Assembly: GCA_017308235.1 (NCBI GenBank)
Contig: JAFKFL010000028.1
Span: 1 to 64,000, forward strand
DNA length: 64,000 nt
Direction of reading: 5' to 3'
From: Alphaproteobacteria bacterium
Lineage (GTDB): Bacteria; Pseudomonadota; Alphaproteobacteria; Reyranellales; Reyranellaceae
Positions 15,910-24,576 of the stretch are shown piece after piece. Numbering within the stretch: position 1 is the stretch's first letter; the number at the start of each line of letters is the position of its first letter. A model generated the notes under the pieces. It ran no database searches and was not told the DNA's origin. It worked only from the letters and a program-made list of their open reading frames with translations. The position numbers were made by a program, and so were the translations under genes.

Positions 15910-17079
15910 ATGAACGGCGTGGTCAATATCGACGACTTGCGCAAGCTTGCGAAGAAGCGGCTGCCCAAGATCGCTTACGACTTCATTGAAGGCGGCACCG
16001 ACGACGAGGTGGCTTTGGTCACCAACGAACAGGCCTTTCGCAAGGCCCGTATCGTACCGCGATATCTGGTCGACGTTTCTGTCCGCGACCAGTCGACGAC
16101 TCTGTTTGGTCGCACCTATTCGAGCCCGATCGGCATCGCGCCGACCGGCATCGCCGGGCTGTTCCGCCGCGGCGCAGACCTGATGCTGGCGGAGGCGGCG
16201 CGCGAGGCCAATGTGCCCTTCATCATGTCGGGCACCAGCACCGCCTCGATCGAGGATCTCGCCAAAGTGGCGCCCGATCACGGCTGGTATCAGCTTTATT
16301 CGGCCAAGAACCAGAACGTCTCCGAGGACATGATCAAGCGCGTGGGCGACGCAGGTCTGAAGACCCTGGTCTTTACGGTCGACGTGCCCGAAGGCTCAAA
16401 CCGCGAACGCAACGCGCGCAACGGCTGGGGCCGGCCGCTCAGGCTTACCTGGGAGACCAAGCTCGAGGCACTGCAGCATCCCGGCTGGATGATGGAGTGG
16501 ATGAAGCACGGCACGCCCATGTTCAACAACTGGGCGAAATATGCCGGAGCCAATGCCAGCGCCGAGAAAGTGGCCGATTTCGTCGCCGAGCAAAATCGGG
16601 CGCCGATGACCTGGAAGCATGTCGAGCGCTACCGCGAGCTGTGGAAGGGCAACTTCGTGCTGAAGGGAATCATGCATCCGGACGATGCGGTCCGCGCCCA
16701 TTCTCTGGGCGTCGACGGCATCATGGTCTCGAATCACGGTGCACGTCAGCTCGACATTGCGCCGTCGCCGCTCGAAGTGCTGCCGACCATCCGCGACGCG
16801 GTGGGCGACAAGATGACCCTGATGCTAGATGGCGGCATCCGTCGCGGTATGGATGCGGTCGTGGCGCTCTGCCTTGGCGCCAAGTTCTGCTTCGTTGGAC
16901 GGCCCACGCTTTATGGTGTGGCGGCCGGCGGCACAGCGGGGGCAACGAAGGCGCTGCAAATCTTTCGGCGCGAGATCGACCTCACCCAGGCCCAGATCGG
17001 CGCACCCAAGATTGCCGACCTTGGGCCGCAGTTCATGATGTGGAAGGACGAGGAGGATCTGAGGCGGAATAGTCGATAA
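15910..17079 (+). CDS. FMN-dependent alpha-hydroxy-acid dehydrogenase (LldD/MdlB family)
   Basis: 389-residue flavoenzyme oxidising an L-2-hydroxyacid to the 2-oxoacid. Family signatures are FIEGGTDDE near the N-terminus, PIGIAPTGIAGLF, the active-site SNHGARQLD with the catalytic His and substrate-binding Arg, and LDGGIRRGMDAVVALCLGA at the FMN phosphate site. The ATG at 15910 follows GGGAGAAG; another ATG four bases earlier is out of frame. Lactate, mandelate or glycolate are possible substrates. Its 3' end overlaps a convergent small membrane-protein gene by 47 bases. Confidence 0.9.
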   Translation: MNGVVNIDDLRKLAKKRLPKIAYDFIEGGTDDEVALVTNEQAFRKARIVPRYLVDVSVRDQSTTLFGRTYSSPIGIAPTGIAGLFRRGADLMLAEAAREANVPFIMSGTSTASIEDLAKVAPDHGWYQLYSAKNQNVSEDMIKRVGDAGLKTLVFTVDVPEGSNRERNARNGWGRPLRLTWETKLEALQHPGWMMEWMKHGTPMFNNWAKYAGANASAEKVADFVAEQNRAPMTWKHVERYRELWKGNFVLKGIMHPDDAVRAHSLGVDGIMVSNHGARQLDIAPSPLEVLPTIRDAVGDKMTLMLDGGIRRGMDAVVALCLGAKFCFVGRPTLYGVAAGGTAGATKALQIFRREIDLTQAQIGAPKIADLGPQFMMWKDEEDLRRNSR

Positions 17080-17425
17080 GCGTAGGCGGCTGCCGGGGCG
17101 GCCTGCGCCGCCGCACGGGGCGTCGCTCGCGGGTGAGCGTGAATTCGGGTTCGCGGTGATCGGCTTCGACCGGCGGCAGCCAGGCCTGCAACGCCCAGAT
17201 GGCGATGGCGGCGAACGAGACGGTGAGCGGGATCATGCCGATCACGCGCCAGAAGACCATGGTGCGTTCGCCGTCGATCCACACCCAATAGAACAGCAAG
17301 CCGCCGAGGCCGAGCACCGCCGGCAGTACGAGCCGAAGAATCCACTTGCAGACGGTATCGACGTACGAGTGCCGCACCGGCAATTCATACGGATCCGCAG
17401 ACCTTCCCTGATCCGCCAGAGCCAT
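17033..17425 (-). CDS. Small two-helix membrane protein, unknown function
   Basis: 130 residues from the ATG at 17425. Two hydrophobic segments (about residues 29-50, ILRLVLPAVLGLGGLLFYWVW, and 57-80, FWRVIGMIPLTVSFAAIAIWAL) are followed by an Arg/Pro-rich cytoplasmic tail. I do not recognise the family. It overlaps the convergent hydroxyacid dehydrogenase gene by 47 bases. The coding call rests on the clean hydrophobic pattern and standard start. Confidence 0.6.
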   Translation of the reverse strand: MALADQGRSADPYELPVRHSYVDTVCKWILRLVLPAVLGLGGLLFYWVWIDGERTMVFWRVIGMIPLTVSFAAIAIWALQAWLPPVEADHREPEFTLTRERRPVRRRRPPRQPPTLIDYSASDPPRPSTS

Positions 17426-17475
17426 GGATGAACTCCACATCCCAACGGGCTTTCGCCGACGAAAACCCCCATCCC

Positions 17476-17489
17476 ACTGTCGGGACAGT
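17476..17489. promoter_or_regulatory. 14-base palindrome upstream of the small membrane-protein gene
   Basis: Perfect palindrome ACTGTC-GG-GACAGT, about 50 bases before the start at 17425. It is a possible operator; no cognate regulator is apparent nearby. Confidence 0.35.
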
Positions 17490-17588
17490 AGGCGGCGCTT
17501 CCGAGGCCGGGAAGTGGACGCAAGCAGGACACACAGCTTTGTCACGAGTAGGCTACCGGGCCTGCCTCGGGACGGCGGGAGTGTCCTC

Positions 17589-17783
17589 TTAGGCCAGCCG
17601 GCCAGCGGTCGCCGGATCGATGCCGATCGCCTCGGCCAGAGACAGCGGCCGGGCCTCCCGTGGCGCTGGACCCTCCTCGAGCAACAGCTGGTCCAATTGC
17701 GCAAGGCAGGCACGCCGCTGATCGACATCGGTCAAACCGGCGACGAAGGCGATGAGTTCGTTGATTTTTTCCCGAGCGCTCAT
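17589..17783 (-). CDS. Small acidic helical protein, unknown
   Basis: 64 residues from the ATG at 17783 (MSAREKINELIAFVAGL), predicted mostly helical and acidic, with a Cys in QRRACLAQLDQLLLEEG. I do not recognise a family. The frame stays open upstream; a TTG start would add about 17 residues that also look protein-like (ILHIPLGEIEHGLNI). No strong ribosome site is visible for the ATG. It is divergent from the DsbA-like gene across an AT-rich gap. Confidence 0.45.
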   Translation of the reverse strand: MSAREKINELIAFVAGLTDVDQRRACLAQLDQLLLEEGPAPREARPLSLAEAIGIDPATAGRLA

Positions 17784-17831
17784 GATGTTGAGGCCGTGTT
17801 CAATTTCACCAAGAGGGATGTGCAATATACC

Positions 17832-17848
17832 CAATTTTTGCCAAATTG
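17832..17848. promoter_or_regulatory. Inverted repeat in AT-rich divergent promoter
   Basis: CAATTT-N5-AAATTG in the only clearly AT-rich gap here, between the small minus-strand gene and the DsbA-like gene at 17861. It may be an operator or part of the promoters. Confidence 0.3.
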
Positions 17849-17860
17849 TGAATCCCGGGG

Positions 17861-18496
17861 ATGACAACCGCCGTCGATTTCTACCTCGGCCTTGGAAGCC
17901 GCTACTCCTACCTCGCCGCGAGCCAGATCGACCGGATCGAGGCGCAAACAGGCTGCCGTTTCGTCTGGAAACCCATTGCCAGCGGCTTGTTGATCGACCG
18001 CCGTGGCGACAATCCGTTTCGGCGCGCAACGAGCCCAGGAGCGGGGCCAGGGCCGTACGACCAGGCCTATCGCGAATATGATGCGAAGGGCTGGGCCACC
18101 CTTTACGGCATTCCCTTGCACGAGCCCCCTGCATTCGAGGTCGATCCGACACTGCCGGCCCTGGCCTGTGTTGCCGCAGACAGGCAGGGCGCGCTGGTGG
18201 CCTGCTGTAGGCTCTTTCAGCAACTCATCTTCGCCGAAGGCAGAGTGATCGACGCGTCGACCATTGCCGCCTTGCCGGCGCGCCTCGGGTTGGACGAGGA
18301 GGTGTTTCGCCGCGACCTCGATGCGCCCGAGATTCGGGCCCGGCATGCGGCGCTGATCGACGAGGCCGCACAACGCGGCGCTTTCGGTGTCCCGACCTTC
18401 TTTGTCGGCCAGCAGATGTTCTGGGGTAACGATCGGTTGCCGCTGCTCGAAGCCGCGTTGCGCGGCACGGAGCTGCCGCGCTGGCGGGAGCCATAG
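17861..18496 (+). CDS. DsbA-family 2-hydroxychromene-2-carboxylate isomerase-like protein
   Basis: 211-residue cytoplasmic protein of the GST-kappa/HCCA isomerase branch of the thioredoxin superfamily. The N-terminus VDFYLGLGSRYSYLAASQ carries the Ser that replaces the redox cysteine, and the C-terminal GVPTFFVGQQMFWGNDRLPLLEAAL is the family hallmark. True members isomerise 2-hydroxychromene-2-carboxylate in naphthalene breakdown using glutathione, but no naphthalene genes are nearby; a general glutathione-dependent isomerase is the safe call. A hairpin lies just after the stop. Confidence 0.82.
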   Translation: MTTAVDFYLGLGSRYSYLAASQIDRIEAQTGCRFVWKPIASGLLIDRRGDNPFRRATSPGAGPGPYDQAYREYDAKGWATLYGIPLHEPPAFEVDPTLPALACVAADRQGALVACCRLFQQLIFAEGRVIDASTIAALPARLGLDEEVFRRDLDAPEIRARHAALIDEAAQRGAFGVPTFFVGQQMFWGNDRLPLLEAALRGTELPRWREP

Positions 18497-18524
18497 GGGG
18501 CGCGGGTCCGAACGGCCGCGCCCC
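18497..18524. terminator. GC hairpin between convergent genes, possible bidirectional terminator
   Basis: Perfect 9-base stem GGGGCGCGG / CCGCGCCCC with a 10-base loop, immediately after the DsbA-like stop and 10 bases before the fadA stop on the other strand. No T-run follows on either side, so termination efficiency is uncertain. Confidence 0.45.
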
Positions 18525-18533
18525 GACAGGACC

Positions 18534-19724
18534 TTAGTGCACGACCTCGAACAGGCCGGCGGCGCCCATGCCGCCACCGATGCACATCGTAACAACCACG
18601 TTCTTGGCCTTGCGGCGACGGCCTTCGATCAGGGCGTGGCCGGTGCAGCGTGCACCAGTCATGCCGAAAGGATGGCCGATCGAGATCGAGCCGCCGTTCA
18701 CGTTCAGCTTCTCGTTGGGGATGCCGAGCTTGTCACGGCAGTAGAGCACCTGCACCGCGAAGGCCTCGTTCAGCTCCCAGAGGTCGATGTCGTCCATCTT
18801 GAGACCGAAGCGCTTGAGCAGCTTCGGTATGGCGTAGACCGGTCCGATGCCCATCTCGTCGGGCTCGCAGCCGGCGACCACCAGGCCCTTGTAGATGCCA
18901 AGCGGCTTCAGGCCACGCTTGGCGGCTTCGGCGTCGCTCATGACGACCGCGGCCGAGGCGCCGTCGGAGAGCTGGCTCGCATTGCCGGCGGTGATCCACT
19001 TGTCCGGGCCCATCACCGGCTGGAGCTTGGCGAGGCCCTCCATGTTGGTGTCGGGCCGGTTGCCCTCGTCCTTGGTGAGCTTGACCGTTTTCTTGGAGGT
19101 CTCGCCGGTGTTCTTGTCGGTGACGATCATCGTGGTTTCCATCGGCACGATCTCGTCGTCGAACTTCCCGGCCTGCTGTGCCGCCGCCGTGCGCAGCTGG
19201 CTCTGCAGTGAATATTCGTCCTGGTATTCGCGGCTGATCTTGTAGCGCCCCGCCACGGTGTCGGCGGTCTGGATCATGGAGTGATAGATCCCAGGGACGT
19301 GCTCCTGCACCCAGGGATTGACCAGCCGGTTCTTGTTGCCGCCCGGTGGGCCCTGGACCAGCGACACCGATTCAAGCCCACCCGCCAGCATCACCGGCAC
19401 CTTGTCGACCAGCACGCGCTGGGCGGCCATCGAGATGGTCTGCAGGCCCGAACTGCAGAAGCGATTGACGGTGACGCCCGAGACGCTGACCGGCGCGCCG
19501 GCGCGGATCGCTGCGACGCGGGCGACGTTGGAACCTGTCGTGCCTTCAGGTGCGGCACAGCCCAGGATCACGTCCTCGACTTCGCCCAAATCGACCTTGG
19601 CGCGCTCGGCAGCGTGCTTGATGACATGGGCGCCCATATCGGCGCCGTGGGTGTCGTTGAAGATGCCGCGAAAGGCCTTGCCGATCGGTGTGCGGGCGGT
19701 TGAGACGATGACGGCGTCAGCCAT
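18534..19724 (-). CDS. fadA: Acetyl-CoA C-acyltransferase (3-ketoacyl-CoA thiolase)
   Basis: 396-residue thiolase cleaving 3-ketoacyl-CoA in the last step of beta-oxidation. The acyl-accepting nucleophile is C90 (VNRFCSSGLQ), with H351 (SIGHPFGMTG) and C381 (TMCIGGGMG) completing the site. It follows the fadB-like gene by 24 bases on the same strand, forming the usual two-gene operon for the alpha and beta subunits of the trifunctional complex. The partner composition suggests a catabolic rather than biosynthetic thiolase. Confidence 0.92.
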   Translation of the reverse strand: MADAVIVSTARTPIGKAFRGIFNDTHGADMGAHVIKHAAERAKVDLGEVEDVILGCAAPEGTTGSNVARVAAIRAGAPVSVSGVTVNRFCSSGLQTISMAAQRVLVDKVPVMLAGGLESVSLVQGPPGGNKNRLVNPWVQEHVPGIYHSMIQTADTVAGRYKISREYQDEYSLQSQLRTAAAQQAGKFDDEIVPMETTMIVTDKNTGETSKKTVKLTKDEGNRPDTNMEGLAKLQPVMGPDKWITAGNASQLSDGASAAVVMSDAEAAKRGLKPLGIYKGLVVAGCEPDEMGIGPVYAIPKLLKRFGLKMDDIDLWELNEAFAVQVLYCRDKLGIPNEKLNVNGGSISIGHPFGMTGARCTGHALIEGRRRKAKNVVVTMCIGGGMGAAGLFEVVH

Positions 19725-19748
19725 GGATATTCCTCCAGTTCGAATGAA

Positions 19749-21854
19749 TCAGACGGTAGAGAACTTCTTGCCTTCCTGCACGAGCTTCTTGAGAAGTGGG
19801 GCAGGTTCCCAGAACGGGTCGCCGGAAGCGTCGCGATACTTCAGCAGCGCGTCGTGGATGGTCTTGAGGCCGACCACGTTGTCGGCCCACCACATCGGCC
19901 CGCCGCGATAGACCGGCCAGCCGTAGCCGTTGACCCAGATCACGTCGATGTCGAGCGAGCGCTGGGCCATGCCCTCGGCCAGGATTTTGGCGCCCTCGTT
20001 CACCATCGGATAGAGGCAGCGCTCCAGGATCTCCTGGTCGGAGATGGCGCGGCGGGTGATGCCGAGCTTCTTCGAGGTCTCCTCGATGATCTTCTCGACC
20101 TCGGGATCGGGCACGGGCGTGCGGTCGGGGAGATTGTACTTGTAGTAGCCCGAGCCGGTCTTCTGCCCGAACCGGCCGAGCTCGCAGATCGCGTCAGCGA
20201 TGTAGCCGGTGTAGCGGACGTTGCGCTTTTCCTTTTCGTTCTTGCCCTGGCGGATGCGCCAGCCCACGTCGTTGCCGGCGAGGTCGCTCATGGCGAACGG
20301 GCCCATGGGGAAGCCGTAGTCGTAGATCACCTTGTCGACCTGCTGCGGAAGTGCTCCTTCCTCCAGCATGTAGGCCGACTGCACGCCGCGCTGGCGCAGC
20401 ATGCGGTTGCCGACGAAGCCCTCGCAGACGCCGACCAGCACCGGGATCTTGCCGATCTTCTTGGAGAGCGACATGACGGTGGCGATCACGTCCTTCTGGG
20501 TCGCCTTGCCACGCACGTTCTCGAGCAGCTTCATGACGTTGGCGGGCGAGAAGAAGTGCATGCCGATCACGTCGCCTGGCCGCTGCGTATAGGTGGCGAT
20601 CTGGTTCACATCGAGGCCCGAGGTGTTCGTGGCGAGCACGGCACCCGGCTTGGCGACCTCGTCGAGCTTCTTGAAGACGCCTTCCTTAACCTCCATGGTC
20701 TCGAACACCGCCTCGATGATGACGTCGGCGTCCTTGAGGTCGTCGTAGGTAAGCGTGGGCTTGATCAGCGCCATGCGCTTGTCGACGTCCTCCGCCTTCA
20801 TGCCGCCGCGCTTGGCAGTGTTCTCGTAGTTGGTGCGGATGGTCTTGAGACCGCGGTCGAGCGCCTCCCGCTTCACCTCGAGGAGCGTCACTGGAATGCC
20901 TGCGTTGGCGAAGTTCATCGCGATGCCACCGCCCATCGTGCCGGCGCCGACGATGCCCGCTGATTTGATCTCACGCTGCGGCGTGTCGGCCGGCACGTCG
21001 AGCACCTTGGCCGCCTCGCGCTCGGCGAAGAAATAGTAGCGCTGCGCTGCGGATTCCTGTGAGGTCAGGAGCTCGACGAACAATTCGCGCTCGCGCTTCA
21101 TGCCCTCGTCGAACGGCAGCTCGCAGGCCGCCTGGACGCATTTGATGATGTTCCACGGCGCCTTGAAGCCACGGGCGCGGCGGGCGATCGCCTTTTCGGT
21201 CTCCTTGAACAGGTCGGGCGATTCGAGCGTCACGCTGAGATCGCGCACGCGTCGGCGCGGTGCGTTCTGCGCCACCAGCATCTGCGCATGCGCCACGGCG
21301 CCCGCCAGCAAGTCTCCCTCGACAAGGGCATCGACGATGCCCTTGCTCTTGGCCTCGGGTGCGGGGATGTGCCGGCCGGAAAGGATGGCGTCGAGCGCGT
21401 ACTTGGCGCCGGCGAGGCGCGGCAGACGCTGGGTGCCGCCGGCACCAGGCAGCAGGCCGAGATGCACCTCAGGCAGGCCGACACGTGTCGTCGGCAAGGC
21501 AACGCGGTAATGCGCGCCAAGCGCCGTTTCGAGGCCGCCGCCCAGCGGTGTGCCGTGCAGTGCGGCCACCACGATCTTGGGGCAATTCTCCATCGTGGCG
21601 ATGACATCGTTGAGGTTGGCGCCCTGCGGCGGCTTACCGAACTCGCGGATGTCGGCGCCGGCGATGAAGGTACGGCCGCCGCCGATCAACACGATGGCAT
21701 CGATGTTGGGATCTCTGCCGAAGGCCTCGACGCCGGACTTGATGCCGTCGCGCACGGCCGCAGCCAGTGCGTTCACCGGCGGATTGTTGACGGTGAGGAT
21801 ACCGATCCGCCCCTGGGTGGAGCGTTGCACGGCGTCGGAAGCTCTGTCGGACAT
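19749..21854 (-). CDS. fadB: Bifunctional enoyl-CoA hydratase/3-hydroxyacyl-CoA dehydrogenase
   Basis: 701-residue multifunctional beta-oxidation protein. The N-terminal crotonase domain (about residues 10-190) holds the oxyanion segment AALHGTPLGGGLE and the catalytic Glu block LPEVHLGLLPGAGGTQRLPR. The NAD-binding domain starts at GIVGAGTMGGGIAMNF (about 297-312) and has the catalytic His in GMHFFSPANVMKLLE; two C-terminal dehydrogenase domains follow. Length and order resemble the FadJ/peroxisomal L-bifunctional enzyme. First gene of the fadBA operon; a 112-base gap upstream should hold the promoter. Confidence 0.92.
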   Translation of the reverse strand: MSDRASDAVQRSTQGRIGILTVNNPPVNALAAAVRDGIKSGVEAFGRDPNIDAIVLIGGGRTFIAGADIREFGKPPQGANLNDVIATMENCPKIVVAALHGTPLGGGLETALGAHYRVALPTTRVGLPEVHLGLLPGAGGTQRLPRLAGAKYALDAILSGRHIPAPEAKSKGIVDALVEGDLLAGAVAHAQMLVAQNAPRRRVRDLSVTLESPDLFKETEKAIARRARGFKAPWNIIKCVQAACELPFDEGMKRERELFVELLTSQESAAQRYYFFAEREAAKVLDVPADTPQREIKSAGIVGAGTMGGGIAMNFANAGIPVTLLEVKREALDRGLKTIRTNYENTAKRGGMKAEDVDKRMALIKPTLTYDDLKDADVIIEAVFETMEVKEGVFKKLDEVAKPGAVLATNTSGLDVNQIATYTQRPGDVIGMHFFSPANVMKLLENVRGKATQKDVIATVMSLSKKIGKIPVLVGVCEGFVGNRMLRQRGVQSAYMLEEGALPQQVDKVIYDYGFPMGPFAMSDLAGNDVGWRIRQGKNEKEKRNVRYTGYIADAICELGRFGQKTGSGYYKYNLPDRTPVPDPEVEKIIEETSKKLGITRRAISDQEILERCLYPMVNEGAKILAEGMAQRSLDIDVIWVNGYGWPVYRGGPMWWADNVVGLKTIHDALLKYRDASGDPFWEPAPLLKKLVQEGKKFSTV

Positions 21855-21966
21855 GGGGCGTTCTTCCCTGCTGTGAAGGCCGTTGGCGTTGGCCCGTCAT
21901 AGCAATCCCGGGGCACGCCGCCCAGCGACCTGAGGTTTCGCGCTGCGAGGACCGGCGGCTGGCGGC

Positions 21967-22278
21967 CTAGTGCCGGGCCGAATTGCCCACGAACAGCGGC
22001 CAACCGTTGGGCAGGGGAGTCGTTATCACTTGGCCAGGCCGATGGTGGGACACCACACCAAAGGTCGGAATCGCGTAACCCGGATAAGGATAGGCGGGAG
22101 AGGGCACGTACACGATCTCGCGCTGTACGATCGTGGGTTGCTCGGGGGCGGGCGGCGGAGGTGGCGGCGCGGAACTGCCGCGCAGGATGGTCACGCCTTG
22201 CTGGTCTCCCGGGCCCCCGGCGAAGGCGGGTCCGGCCAAGAAAACCAGTCCGAGAAGGAGCGAAAGGGCAGCGCGCAT
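21967..22278 (-). CDS. Small exported proline-rich protein
   Basis: 103 residues with a clear Sec signal peptide (MRAALSLLLGLVFLAGPAFA, cleaved before GGPGDQQG). The mature part has a run of seven prolines and aromatic/Pro repeats (SPAYPYPGYAIPTFG), predicted disordered and periplasmic. I do not recognise a family. It is divergent from the DHFR-like gene with 55 bases between. The start at 22278 is chosen for the signal peptide; the upstream extension would destroy it. Confidence 0.65.
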   Translation of the reverse strand: MRAALSLLLGLVFLAGPAFAGGPGDQQGVTILRGSSAPPPPPPAPEQPTIVQREIVYVPSPAYPYPGYAIPTFGVVSHHRPGQVITTPLPNGWPLFVGNSARH

Positions 22279-22333
22279 GACCTGTACGTTAGGTACTGAA
22301 GATGGCAAGACCGTGCCGTTCAGGATCGATTGA

Positions 22334-22900
22334 ATGACCGTAGCGCGTCCCCGCATCGAAGGCTACGCCGTGATCTCCCGAGAGGGGATGATCGCCACGG
22401 CCGACGGACGCTTCCCGGACGAGATCAAGATCCCCGCGGACCACCAATTCTACCAGGACGCCGTCGACCACGCCGCCGCCGTCGCCAACGGCCGCCATTC
22501 CGCCGAGGGCGGCGACAAGGAGGCGCTTCGCCATCGGCTCATCCTGACCCGCCGCGTCATCCGGCTGACGCCCGATCAACGCAATCCCCGGGCCATCCTC
22601 TGGAATCCCGCGGTGACGCCGTTCGAGGAGGCCTGGTCTCGGCTCGGCCTCAAGGAGGGCACTCTGGCCGTGGTTGGCGGTACGGACGTATTCGAGCTCT
22701 TCCTCACCATCGGCTACGACACCTTCTACCTCACGCGGACCGAGGCAAGCGTCCCGAAGGGTCGTCCGGTTTTTCCCGGCGTCGGCACCGTCGGGACCGT
22801 CGAGGACGTCATGGCAAGGCATGGCCTCGCGCTGCGCGACACGCGGATGCTCGATCCCTCGGTCAATTGCCGGGTCGAGGCGTGGGTGCCGAACGGCTAG
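22334..22900 (+). CDS. Dihydrofolate reductase/RibD-C fold protein
   Basis: 188-residue protein of the DHFR-like superfamily. The N-terminal GYAVISREGMIATADGRFPDEI resembles the strand and loop that bind substrate, and VVGGTDVFELFLTIGYDTFYLTR corresponds to the NADPH-contacting GG motif and following strand. A clear RibD N-domain is missing. It may reduce a pteridine-, pyrimidine- or flavin-related substrate; a true folate role is not proven. Its stop overlaps the convergent dioxygenase gene by 4 bases. Confidence 0.72.
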   Translation: MTVARPRIEGYAVISREGMIATADGRFPDEIKIPADHQFYQDAVDHAAAVANGRHSAEGGDKEALRHRLILTRRVIRLTPDQRNPRAILWNPAVTPFEEAWSRLGLKEGTLAVVGGTDVFELFLTIGYDTFYLTRTEASVPKGRPVFPGVGTVGTVEDVMARHGLALRDTRMLDPSVNCRVEAWVPNG

Positions 22901-23787
22901 GGGGCTTGCTCGAGGCTCGACACTTCGTTGGTGAGTGTGGTGCGGCGCATGTCGCGCACTTCGGTGTGGTCGTAGCGACGGGCGCGATGCATGGTGACCC
23001 GGTTGTCCCACATCACGAGATCATGCGGCCGCCAGACGTGCGTATAGACGAACCGGCGCTGCGTCGCGTGCTCGTTGAGGTCGCGCAAAAAGGCTCGGGC
23101 CTCGGGTACCGGCCAACCTTCGATGCCGCCCGCGTGGCTCGAAAGATAAAGCGATAACCGGCCCGACCGCGGATGGCGCCGCACGAGGCGCTGGCGCACC
23201 GGTGTCCACTTCACGCGCTCCGCGTCGGTGAAGTCGGTGAAGCCCAGGATGCCGCGGGAAAAGATCTGGCTGTGCGAGCAGATGAGGTCATGGATCTCGC
23301 GCTTGGTGGCCTCGTCCAGCGAATCGTAGGCCGCGCGCATGTCGGCAAACTCGGTGTTGCCGCCGGTCGACGGGATGGTGCGCGCGGAGAGGATCGAATA
23401 CTTGGCCGGCACATCCTTGAACGAGCTGTCGGAATGCCAGAGCTGGTTGCCGAGCCCGAACAGGCGGCGGCGGTCGTCGCGCGCCAGCACCTGGCTGTTC
23501 TTGTCGAGGTTGGAGATGTCATTCAGGTCCATGCTCATGCGCCGGTCCTGAGGTGCCGCGATGTCGCCGGTCGCCTGCTCCAGGGGGCCGAGCGCGCGGC
23601 TGAAGACGAGCTGCTGCTCGTCGTCGATGTCCTGGTCGTGGAAGACCAGCACGCCGAATTGATCCATGCCGCCATGGACGGCGGCGACTTCGTCTTCCTT
23701 GAGCGGGCGGGTGAGGTCGACGCCGGAAACTTCGCCCGCAAAGAAGGCCCGGCCGGCCGGATCGATGGGCTTGATGGCGATGGTCAT
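22897..23787 (-). CDS. TauD/TfdA-family alpha-ketoglutarate-dependent dioxygenase
   Basis: 296-residue Fe(II)/2-oxoglutarate oxygenase. Iron ligands are H118 and D120 (LWHSDSSF) and H267 (VTMHRARRYD); the 2-oxoglutarate arginine is probably R281 (RDMRRTTL). The segment ending in WDNRVTMHRARRYDHTEVRDMRRTT is typical of the TfdA branch that cleaves aryloxyacetates and related ethers, more than of TauD. Gene-neighbour clues are weak, so the substrate (herbicide-like phenoxy acid, sulfonate or other) is open. Confidence 0.87.
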   Translation of the reverse strand: MTIAIKPIDPAGRAFFAGEVSGVDLTRPLKEDEVAAVHGGMDQFGVLVFHDQDIDDEQQLVFSRALGPLEQATGDIAAPQDRRMSMDLNDISNLDKNSQVLARDDRRRLFGLGNQLWHSDSSFKDVPAKYSILSARTIPSTGGNTEFADMRAAYDSLDEATKREIHDLICSHSQIFSRGILGFTDFTDAERVKWTPVRQRLVRRHPRSGRLSLYLSSHAGGIEGWPVPEARAFLRDLNEHATQRRFVYTHVWRPHDLVMWDNRVTMHRARRYDHTEVRDMRRTTLTNEVSSLEQAP

Positions 23788-23796
23788 GACGGAAGT

Positions 23797-24504
23797 TTAG
23801 CCTGGGCGGGTGGGGGTGTCAGGCTTGAGCTTGGGAAGCGCCGACCACTCTGTGAACAGGCGGCCGTTGTCCTGGTCGAAATGCTCGTCGAGGACGCGGG
23901 ACGACAGGATGCGCTCGACGCGGAAATTCCGGTAATCGGCGCGAAGCTCGCACCACGCCCCCACCAGCGTCACGTCCACGTAGTAGGCCATGGCGATGGG
24001 CCAGACGGTACGGTTGGTGCGCCGGCCTTGCTCGTCGGCGTAGACGATGTGGAGCTTGCGGCTGTCGCGGATGGCCGCCCGCAGTTCGGCCATATCGATC
24101 CCTTCGACGGGAGCGGCCTCGCCGGGCGAGACGAAGATCGGCGGGTTGGCGAGGGTCGCACGTAGCGATTCCGGCAACACCGTCGTCACCTTGGCATACA
24201 CGCTGTCGGCCGCCTCCTGCAGCCGGGGATCGCGCAGGCGTTGGACCATGCGTGCGCCAACGGCAATCGCTTCCACTTCGTCGGCCGTGAACATCAGGGG
24301 CGGAAGGTCGAAACCCTTGCGCAGGATGTAGCCCACGCCCGCCTCGCCATCGATCGGCACCCGACGCGCCTGAAGGGCCGCGATATCGCGATAGATGGTG
24401 CGGGGCGTCACCTCGAGAGCCGACGCGAGCGTAGCTGCCGTCACGGGCCTGGTCGCGACGCGCAGGCGCTGGATGATGTCGAACAGGCGGTCAGATCGGC
24501 GCAT
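23797..24504 (-). CDS. YafY-type regulator with HTH and WYL domains
   Basis: 235-residue transcriptional regulator from the ATG at 24504 (MRRSDRLFDIIQRLR). The DeoR-like winged HTH covers residues about 1-58 (VTAATLASALEVTPRTIYRDIAALQ); a WYL ligand-sensing domain lies in the second half (SRKLHIVYADEQGR... PIAMAYYVDVTLVGAWCELRADYRNFRVERI). A longer start at 24522 is possible. A 24-base palindrome lies 28 bases upstream of its start and a near-identical one occurs at 25893, so it probably represses itself, the divergent EamA gene and the cupin/PNPOx pair. Confidence 0.88.
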   Translation of the reverse strand: MRRSDRLFDIIQRLRVATRPVTAATLASALEVTPRTIYRDIAALQARRVPIDGEAGVGYILRKGFDLPPLMFTADEVEAIAVGARMVQRLRDPRLQEAADSVYAKVTTVLPESLRATLANPPIFVSPGEAAPVEGIDMAELRAAIRDSRKLHIVYADEQGRRTNRTVWPIAMAYYVDVTLVGAWCELRADYRNFRVERILSSRVLDEHFDQDNGRLFTEWSALPKLKPDTPTRPG

Positions 24505-24532
24505 TTCCACACGCAATTCCAATAGTTTATCA

Positions 24533-24556
24533 CTCCTGACACAACATTGTCAGGAG
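24533..24556. promoter_or_regulatory. Probable YafY operator, copy 1
   Basis: Perfect inverted repeat CTCCTGACA-N6-TGTCAGGAG in the 72-base gap between the YafY gene and the EamA gene. Copy 2 at 25893-25916 shares the same arms and spacing. The position between the divergent starts suits control of both. Confidence 0.7.
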
Positions 24557-24576
24557 CATCCGAGTAAGCTTCCGTC

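Noticed and set aside
18387..19211. Plus-strand frame of 274 codons across the thiolase gene
   Set aside because: Antisense to a thiolase with all catalytic residues; no family motif.
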